Below, in pieces: positions 56,076 through 64,000 of a stretch of DNA of 64,000 bases (within the stretch, counting starts at the first letter, position 1; each line of letters begins with the position of its first letter). The notes beneath the pieces are model-generated. The model was not told the origin of the DNA. It worked only from the letters and a program-made list of their open reading frames with translations, and ran no database searches. Source of the stretch: Sialis fuliginosa (lineage: Eukaryota > Arthropoda > Insecta > Megaloptera > Sialidae); NCBI GenBank assembly GCA_961205875.1, contig OY540821.1, positions 15,562,001 to 15,626,000 of the forward strand, in the 5' to 3' direction. The translations under genes and the position numbers were made by a program.

Positions 56076-57619
56076 CGTTCGTATATAATATTTACATATA
56101 ACCATATAATATTCTTCTATTTATATAAACATATACAAATACACACATGAAATCAAATAAATGTAAGCAGTACCAACCTACACATAATGAATTTTAGATG
56201 TGAGATTGGTAAGGTTGCATCGAGACGCTTTAATATCGTTAGACTTCACAACTATATATTATCTTAAATATTTTATAAGACCTGGGGGATTTGGTATTCT
56301 ATAGAAGCTTCGATATGTGCTTTGTAAGCGCGCTGAGAGCTTTCGAAAGCGCCTTACGGCTAAACAGAATTCAGAATTAAGTATGATATTATAAGATGTA
56401 TCATATTAGCTATCCATTATATTATAGGAACCATAATAGATTCGTATTGGTGTAATATGTATAAAGACACTGAGTTTAATTAATATTATCGCATGGAAAT
56501 TTTTTTTTTGAGACAAAATTATTTTTCAGGATGTGAAATATAAAACGAAATATTTCGAGAGATATACATTTTAGAAAAAAAATATTTGTAAAAGGGGGGA
56601 GAAACAAAACGGTATCATTTATTTTAAAGGTGAAGAAATACTTAAAATTCTGATTTTCTGAACTTATTTGATTGTATGTGTTGTTAAAATAACAAGAAAT
56701 ACGAAAACAAGAATAAATAAAGGAATTTTTTTGTAATTGATATTCTATTATACATTTATAGCATTTGAATACATCCCCCAAGTGACGTCAATTCCCGCGC
56801 TAACGCTGATTTGTCAAGTAGCTGGTGAGACTATCTTGTCTTTATATACCTTGGATTCCTACCTAAAAAATATTTTACACAATATATTATATGTGCAGAG
56901 TAGAATATAAACGAATTTTGATTCCCTATATACATTTATTATATATTTTTTAATTATTTATTCAGGTACCAAATGAAAAATCTATAGAAATTGTATAGTC
57001 GGACGCTTTGAAATTTCGTATAGTGAATAAAATATAAATAATAGTTATTCATAACTGCCTAATTATCCACTGAATTAACTATACAACGTACGTATATTAA
57101 ATTATTATTCATTGTTAAAAAACGGATATATCATATTTTAAAAACCATCCCGAATTTTGTAAGTCTAGCATAATGATAGTGTAAAAAAGTGTATGTAAAA
57201 CACTTAAAAGAGTTAAATTAGGGCAATAAATATTAGTTTCACAAACATACACATATATAACTTTTAATTATAATAGATAATTAGAGATAGTATAATATGC
57301 AAAATATATTATCATAATTAGTTATAAGCAATAATTAGTAAAAATCTGTTTATATTTAAATGTGGGGTTCATGTACCTAGTTAATATAATTTTTATTACG
57401 TTATTAATTCATTTTTTTTGTTAGAATGAGATGCATATACTTATTTATTAATAAAATATAAATGTCTGTTCTTATCTTATAGGATATGCAAGAGATAATA
57501 TTTTATGATATAAATTAAGAAATTAACACAGTGGAACAAGAATTTTCTTATTATAATTATTTTTATACAGATGAAAAGGAAGATCAAATTTTAAGGCTTT
57601 AGCTGTCCATCTAAATCTC
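56076..57619. other. No gene supported; TGACGTCA at 56783-56790
   Basis: AT-rich DNA with a small mixed patch at 56765-56825 (AAGTGACGTCAATTCCCGCG) and a GC-richer phrase at 56320-56365. The 101-codon minus frame 56476-56781 is Phe/Ile/Asn/Lys-rich with no domain and is not called. Confidence 0.45.
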
Positions 57620-57880
57620 GTACTGGCACCAATCTTGGATATTTGTTGATATTTGATTACTGACATTATTTAATCATAATCTATAGACACTGAACTGTAA
57701 AACAGCTTAATTTAATGACAATCGGTCAATGTGTGTCAAAATGATGGACATTTAAACTAATTATTAATGTAATCTATTTATTAATTTTTACATCGTTTCA
57801 AATTTTACGATTCTTTATTTTATAACTTTTGTTTCGTAGTACTTATTATTTTGTAATCATTAGGAACTGTCCATCACTGG
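57620..57880 (-). mobile_element. M1 MITE, copy 7 (reverse orientation, right half)
   Basis: Reads TACTGGCACCAATCTTGGAT, then TGACAATCGGTCAATGTGTG, CAAAATGATGGACATTTAAA, AATTTTACGATTCTTTATTT and CTGTCCATCACTGG. This is the reverse complement of the right half of M1, with its terminal repeat intact and a ~50-bp shortened AT core. The left half is absent. Confidence 0.8.
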
Positions 57881-58354
57881 GTTAATGCATTTTAAAATTT
57901 GTTTTCTTTTTTATTTTCCTACTTACTGCTTCTGGGTCATATATATTTAACTTAAATAAGGCCAATATTTTTTTGTTTGGTCTAACCCAATTCGAATCAG
58001 TATTTAAAAACATTTGGGGGTCGTTTTACAGCCTGTAATAAAATATATATTCATACAAGTCGGTCCCGTCCATAAAATAAAAATAAGGAATACCGAAATT
58101 GGTAAGAAACTTGAAAATCATAAAATGTTGAATCATAAAATATGTATTATATGTACAATATTGGTACTACTGGTTGGGAGAAACTAAAAATGTCAAACTT
58201 ATTTTAACTACTGTGACAATAAAATAATTTATATATTGTCTAGGAAAGAGAAATTTTGGGTATATATATTCTTTCCTAAAAATAAAAATATTTGTATGGA
58301 TTCTTTATATTATATATTCAGTACAATTTTTTTTATTTATAAAAAATATAATAA
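57881..58354. other. AT-rich stretch, nothing recognised
   Basis: AT-rich DNA between M1 copies 7 and 8. The plus frame that starts at 58236 runs into M1 and is incidental. Confidence 0.5.
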
Positions 58355-58649
58355 AGTACGGGCACCAGTTATGACCGCTATAAGAGCAAGGTTTACTGTT
58401 TTTGTGATTGACGGGTTTCTTTTTTATAATTCTCAAGAACTCATGTTACTAATAAAACAAGTAACTCTTTATTTAATCAATTTAATTACCAAAGTCCGCA
58501 AATACAGTTTGTTTTTTAAATTATAGCCTTTTATTTTGTTTATGATTTTTTTTGGCACTAATCAAATATCAACAAATATTTCTAATTCAGTACATTTAAT
58601 TAAAAAATAGCCATTACTGGGGTTATATCCAAGACTGGTGCCAGTACCT
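58355..58649 (+). mobile_element. M1 MITE, copy 8 (both ends, internal deletion)
   Basis: Left end AGTACGGGCACCAGTTATGA, right end AAGACTGGTGCCAGTACC; both inverted ends are present. The body jumps from TTTATTTTGTTTATGATTTT directly to AATCAAATATCAACAAATAT, deleting ~250 bp including the ATGGACACTTGC and TGTCCACCATTTTG blocks. Confidence 0.9.
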
Positions 58650-59320
58650 TATAACATTTAAAACCATTATCTTTTAACTCAAATAAAACACAATTAATTT
58701 ATTGTTAGCTGCAAATTCTCGTTTTTTTCGATAATTTTTAGTATATTATATACGTTTACATAAAATATGAAATAAATATAACTTTTATACAAATATACAT
58801 TTGTTTGTTACAATTAATAGTTACAGAAATAAATCGGTCTTTACTTTTAACTAACCCTGTATTTATATATTTCTTATACAATAATGACAAAGCCAACTAA
58901 CTCTTTCAAAAGTATTTATTACGAAAAAAAACCTTGTGACACCATCGATATTCTATCGTTAAAATGAGCAATTGTACTCGTTCATCCCCGAGGCTTACTA
59001 AATAAAATAGCAATCCAGTTTACTTCTGAAAAAAAAAACTCGATTCAATTCTTTTGTCTCTACCACAAAGGCAAACAAAAATCTTTCGCCCTTAGAATCG
59101 GGCTATTACTTTACTTGGAAAATCTGTTGTAATTCGATGGTTTTTCCAACTTGACAAAACAGAGCAAAAAAGACAGACTCGAATTTCAACCGAACATGTT
59201 ATCTTACATTAGTTATATCGATCAGTCTTTTAAAAAAACATTTATCGCTAAGATTTATCACATACATACATATTTTGTAAAGTTTTATAGTTTTCAAAAT
59301 TTTTTTAAATATATCTGTTA
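58650..59320. other. AT-rich stretch, nothing recognised
   Basis: AT-rich DNA; the 64-codon frame at 59151-59345 has no domain and ends in family D sequence. Confidence 0.5.
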
Positions 59321-59430
59321 CTTCCTTGCAATATCCAAAGGATAGGGGAAGTTATGTGAACATTTCTGAAAGCAGAAAAAAATTGTTTATATTTGATTTT
59401 TCCGTTTCAGGTCAAAACAAACACTTTTCG
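59321..59430 (-). repeat. Family D, copy 4 (tail fragment)
   Basis: CTTCCTTGCAATATCCAAAG, then TGATTTTTCCGTTTCAGGTC, AAAACAAACACTTTTCG. It stops exactly where M1 copy 9 begins, before the CCGTGTCTG repeat text. Confidence 0.65.
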
Positions 59431-59781
59431 TGATGGGTAAAGTAAACGCAGTGATGGACACTTGCTAATGATTACAAAATGATAATTACTACGACACAAA
59501 AGATATAAAATAAAGAATCGTCAAATTTGAAACAATGTAAAGCAGTTGCTATGATAATATAATAATTAATAAATAATTTATACTAATAATTAGTTTAAAT
59601 GTCCACCATTTTAACACCTATTGGCCGATTGTCATCAAATCACGCTGTAAGACAGTTAAATGTATATAGATTAATATTCAGGAATGGTAGAAATCAAATA
59701 TCAACAAATATTTCTAATTCATTACATTTATTTACAGAATAGCCATGACTGGAGTCATATCCAAAACTGGTGCCAATACCT
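59431..59781 (+). mobile_element. M1 MITE, copy 9 (right two thirds)
   Basis: Begins TGATGGGTAAAGTAAACGCA, GTGATGGACACTTGCTAATG and continues through AAAGCAGTTGCTATGATAAT, TGTCCACCATTTTAACACCT, GGCCGATTGTCATCAAATCA to GGAGTCATATCCAAAACTGG, TGCCAATACC. The right terminal repeat is present; the left third is missing and is replaced by family D. Confidence 0.85.
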
Positions 59782-61370
59782 TATTTATTTATTGCTTTAA
59801 TAGAAAAATTAGTGTGTTATTTAATAAAATAAAAACAAATTACTATATTCCTAAATGAATTTACAAAATATCGTTCAAATCAGAATCCCACTTTTATTTG
59901 TGACAAGGTATTTGTCAACTGTATTCAGTTGTGTAGACATATAAACAAAGACAGCTATATCCAACGTCGTATAAAATAATACTTACTTCTTTTTTTAACA
60001 AAATATCTTTTAAATACGTGTTAAGTTGAGAACTATTGAAAAACGGTTCTTGTCCTAAAAAAGCGAACAGTTTTGAGTATTTATTTTTGTCAATCAATCT
60101 AGAGTATAGTTATTATTTGTACAACTGACATATACATAGTGTGGCTTAAGGCCTATTACAAATAGGCTCTGCATTGAAATCGTGTGTTTTTATAACTGTA
60201 TAGAATGTTAAATTAAATTTAATTTGTTGACAGAACTTATTTTCTTTGAATTTACAATTGTATTTTATTAAATAATTTTTATGTTTGGTGGCAATTCTTA
60301 ATAATTTAAACTTAAAATCGTGCTAGATCATTTGAAACTAGACTTTTTATGCTTTCAAATGACAACAAGCCCGTTATAATTGCTTTATTAGAACGCGTGC
60401 TATAGCGAGTTGAAAAAACGTTAAAAATTGACGAAATCTTCATATCATAAGTAAAATGGTCACCACCCCCGAACTAGCCATTAAAATTTTTCTAACTACA
60501 GTTTCTGCTATCTAATAAGTATAATAACAAATGATTAAACTTTCATCAAAATTAAAAATGGTGCAACTTCAGAACCTTGATGATTTTATATGGAATGATC
60601 CAATTATTAATTTTAATAAATAAAAAATTGAGACCGTGCAAAATATTTTTTAAACTTTTTTCTATTAAGTGTTAAAAACACATTCCAAAAGGTTTCATAA
60701 AGATTCTTAGACTGGTCCTGGATTCCGAGGTTCTAAGATTTCTATGCCTTACGGCGCTCCACTAAACGAATCTAAATTTGATTTGAAAAATATTTTTTTA
60801 AAATTAATTGTATAGAGTTAAAATTTAATATATTATTTATAGTTTTCTGAAAAGGTTTTTACTATTATTAAATAAATATATATGTATGTAAGGGAGCATT
60901 AATTTACAATTACGGAGAGGGGGGGGGGGGGGATTTCAAAGCGTTTCATGCGTAAGTTTTAAATTATTTTCAGTTAATTTCAACTCTCAAATTTTGTTTA
61001 TACAAATCTACAGTGAGTTTTATACAATAAATAAAATAATAAACATATTTCTACCGTGTCAACAAAATCTAGTTTACAAAGACAAATATTTCAGCAACCT
61101 TTTGTAACTGAAGTCAGGTCCATTTCGTTGAGCTATGCCGGGTGTTTTATGAAGGGTAATTTAAGCAGTACAATGTACAATTTGTCATAGACGTCAGTGT
61201 GTCCCTCTGACCCACATATTACTGTCCCTTTTTGAGTGATGTTATAAATCAGAGAAACTGGGTAACCCTGAATTAGTCAAGGATCGCTTAGATTCCTTGA
61301 ATCAATTTTAATATTTCCGTGTGAAGAAAATACTGACTTTATGGGGCCAGTTGGTACGTAAAAAAATATA
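59782..61370. other. No gene supported; G14 tract at 60919-60932
   Basis: AT-rich DNA. A 14-base G run lies at 60919-60932, and mixed phrases occur near 60720-60770 and 61090-61290. The minus frame 59915-60097 has no domain. Confidence 0.45.
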
Positions 61371-61460
61371 AATGTTCCGAAGGAAATGGAAGTATTATAA
61401 TACCGTCGAAAAATCGTGCCCGAGATAAGAGCAGATTCTGATTGTACTAACTTCAAAACC
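61371..61460 (+). repeat. Repeat family C, copy 3 (short)
   Basis: AATGTTCCGAAGGAAATGGA, AGTATTATAATACCGTCGAA, ATCGTGCCCGAGATAAGAGC, AGATTCTGATTGTACTAACT and TCAAAAC match 7831-7918; the second half of the family is missing. Confidence 0.7.
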
Positions 61461-63173
61461 GATATTCATACCGATATTTTATTTTGGCAAAATAATTAAT
61501 TAAATAAGTATTCCAAAAAGCAATAAACAAATATCTTACCCCTTGTAGTTTACCATTGACAGTGATATTTAAACTAATTTAAAATTAAACGAATTCACAT
61601 AGAAAATCTTACGTTAATGTATGCTAAATTTTATAAGATTCGATATTCTTATTTTTTATTAGAATTATTATTAAAAAAATATTTAACAGTTATAATTTGT
61701 TCAGAGAAAATTAAATGTTCTAAACCTTTTTGAAAATGTTAAAAGCGAATCTTTGTAACAACCTTCAAAGAATGCAAAGATAAGGTGTCCGGTGTCATAA
61801 AATTCTCATCCTAGGTGGTATTTTTGTGTTCCAGTAGGTTAACAGTACTTTTTGGATTATATTTTAACAAAAATTCGTCACACGTTACGGTACATATTTT
61901 TCAAGTTCACTTTTAAAATAATGTAAATAAGGTAAATCTGACATGTGTACTGTAAAATATATCTATTTATTACAATGAAGGCCCAATAGATCAATAGTTA
62001 AATGTATGTTTATAAATCTTTCAAAACATTGCTCTATAAATAAACATAAATGTTAAGAATATATTTCCATAAAAAATATTGATTAATAAAAAAAATATTG
62101 CCAATAAAATATTTATACCTATATTAGTAAAATGCTTATTTTATTGGTATCGTAAATATACTTTATTATTTACTTAATTTAATTATATTCACGCCCATAA
62201 ATTCAGTTTTGTTCGTGTATTCATTAGAAAGGTATATAATATTGCTTTCATTCATAGTTTTGTGTATGATCTAATTCTACAAACTATACAGAATTGTATG
62301 TATACATTAATGAAGTTAAAATATATGCAATGCACTCTAGCTTTAATTAAGTAAAAGCTTTTTTTATAAATATTGGTGATCCAATAAAATTGTAGAATGC
62401 GTATATTTTTTATGAATTTATATTTATATTACAGTACAATTTCTAGCTCTACTGCCCAGCGGTCGGGGCTACCAATTGTCAACTTATTAATATTAATTAA
62501 TTCAGATAACATATATAGTGTGTCCCAGAATAGGGTATAGTTTTATTAATAAAACAAATTATTCTATATAATTGTTTTTTGGGAGTCACTTGTTATAGCT
62601 TCTGAACTACACACGTATGTATTTAAGTCATAAATCTATCATCCTCACATGTCAAACGATTGAAACTAACTGATATTGTTTGTTCAGCTTTATTTATACA
62701 TATTGGGGGCAGAATAAGAGATTTATACCCAATCTGAATAAATACAGATCTCTGATTGACACATTGGAATATATTATCGGGATTTTTCTACCAAAATACG
62801 GGACACAGGTTTGTGTGCGTGACGTACAAGTGACAAATACACAATGGTATTAGAAGGATTTAGGCAGCAGTCCTTGCTAGAGAATATTTATAAAGGCTTC
62901 ATTGTTTATTTATTTTATAAATATATATGCAAGTATATTAAAGTGTGTGTATTTTTTGTATTATTTTATTGTATAGGTTTATGGACCATTTTTTAGTCTA
63001 GCAAAAACGATTTTTTCTGAATCTCGTCTCGATCCGACCTTTTTTTTTTTTTAAGAACTGTGGAAAAGTTGAAATAAATTTAGCTCACAGTAAAATTATT
63101 TTAGTTAAAAATTGTACAATTACACTACATAAGTATGAAGGTACTTAAAGTACAAGAACAATTATGTTTTGAT
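61461..63173. other. AT-rich stretch, nothing recognised
   Basis: AT-rich DNA. ATAGTGTGTCCCAGAATAGG near 62517 and CTGCCCAGCGGTCGGGGC near 62452 are transposon-end-like phrases without partners. Confidence 0.5.
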
Positions 63174-64000
63174 CAGTGGCGAGGCGTGAAATTTTTAAAA
63201 GGGAAGCATATTTTGTCAATCCTCCCCCTCCTATTAACAAAAAAACAGTTTTAGTTCAAGCTTTTACTTTTTTAAATAAATTCTTATATTTATATAGTAA
63301 CTAAATGATTCTACGTCTTATTTTCTTGTATTTTAGTCACTATTTGTATGACGAGTTGAAGTTCACTTTAGGAAATTTCACTAAAAAATTTCGAATTTTT
63401 TATTTCGTTAAAAGTATGTTTATTATATAGAAAACGACGTGAAAAGTTGAATGGTTCAAACCGCAGGTCTGTATCTCAAACCGTTCTCGAGATATAGCCT
63501 CTCAAAGTTTTAGTTTTTTTAAATTTTTGGAGAAAAAAGGCCATAACTTTTGAACGTGTGGTCGGAATTCAATTTAGTTGACGGATTTGAAATCAGCGTG
63601 TCAAAATCTATATAATGACATGTATAATACTTTAAAATCCGACAAAAAAAATTTTGCCAAAAATCGACATTTTTTTAAAGTATACCCCTTTGAATTTTTT
63701 CGATTTTTCGCGAAATTTTTTTTTTCGAGTTTTAAGGTATTGTACATGTCATTACATAGATTTTGACATGCTGATTCCAAATCCGTCAACTAAAATCAAT
63801 TCCAACCACACGTTCAAAAGTTATGGCCTTTTTTCTCCAAAAATTTGAAAAAACTAAAACTTTGAGAGGCTATATCTCGAGAACGGTTTGAGATACAGAC
63901 CTGCGGTTTGAGCCATTCAACTTTTCACGTCATTTTCTATACAATAAACATACTTTTAACGAAATCAAAAATTCGACATTTTTTAGTGAAATTTCCTGCA
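63174..64000 (+). mobile_element. FB-A foldback element, copy 3 (cut by window end)
   Basis: The full left terminus CAGTGGCGAGGCGTGAAATT is followed by AAGCATATTTTGTCAATCCT, CCCCCTCCTATTAAC, and then the palindrome from about 63310. The centre at GTATACC (63680-63686) is in the orientation opposite to copy 2. The right arm is readable to position 64000 (ATTTCCTGCA), about 50 bp short of the expected right end. Confidence 0.85.

Noticed and set aside
56476..56781. Longest minus-strand frame of its region (101 codons).
   Set aside because: Its Phe/Ile/Asn/Lys/Tyr-rich composition is what AT-rich non-coding DNA gives by chance.
1..64000. tRNA or rRNA genes.
   Set aside because: I looked for B-box-like GGTTCGANTCC words with a matching acceptor stem and found none; no rRNA-like segment was recognised. 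A covariance-model scan would be decisive.

Overview
This window looks like intergenic or intronic DNA from an arthropod, most likely an insect. It is strongly AT-rich throughout, has no long open reading frame on either strand and no recognisable tRNA or rRNA gene, and is dense with decayed eukaryotic transposable elements. These include RTE-like LINE heads and tails, Penelope-like element (PLE) terminal fragments with hammerhead-ribozyme motifs, hAT-like ends, MITEs and foldback elements. I cannot fix the order from sequence alone. Nothing suggests bacterial, phage or organellar DNA. No gene can be annotated with confidence.

Layout. 0-4 kb: RTE-like fragments (1-69, 621-700, 1678-1850, 1965-2324, 2952-3145) and a possible minus-strand first coding exon at 2442-2554. 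4-15 kb: a 54-bp-TIR MITE (4307-4590), the first copies of the most abundant MITE (called M1 here: 5124, 10169, 13883), the first large foldback element FB-A (6326-7230), a second foldback (8950-9401), a CpG-rich palindromic patch (14280-14450) and a small MITE with a perfect target-site duplication (14680-14938). 15-26 kb: a PLE fragment, an RTE tail, hAT-like ends and long stretches without features. 26-38 kb: a possible coding exon (26228-26362), the LINE-tail family D, an element with an internal duplication (31905-32680), a 158-bp tandem duplication and a PLE fragment with an intact hammerhead core (37186-37357). 38-47 kb: a MITE with TATA flanks, a PLE fragment flanked by 14-bp direct repeats, an RTE-like element ending in a (GACA)19 microsatellite, and a 181-bp tandem duplication. 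47-64 kb: hAT-like ends, the second FB-A copy, a possible 59-codon coding stretch (54042-54221), four more M1 or family D pieces and the third FB-A copy, which runs off the window.

The most informative structures are: (1) three FB-A copies whose long palindromic core lies in different orientations relative to the unique ends, as if the core can invert; (2) several PLE-type hammerhead remnants, one with an intact catalytic core and one with clear three-way-junction pairing and a target-site duplication; (3) three short stretches that read like real protein, all near or below the usual ORF length cut-off; (4) five perfect TGACGTCA palindromes, one inside a CpG-rich patch with a TATA-like box. 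No operon-like or pathway-level organisation is present; the features are independent insertions.
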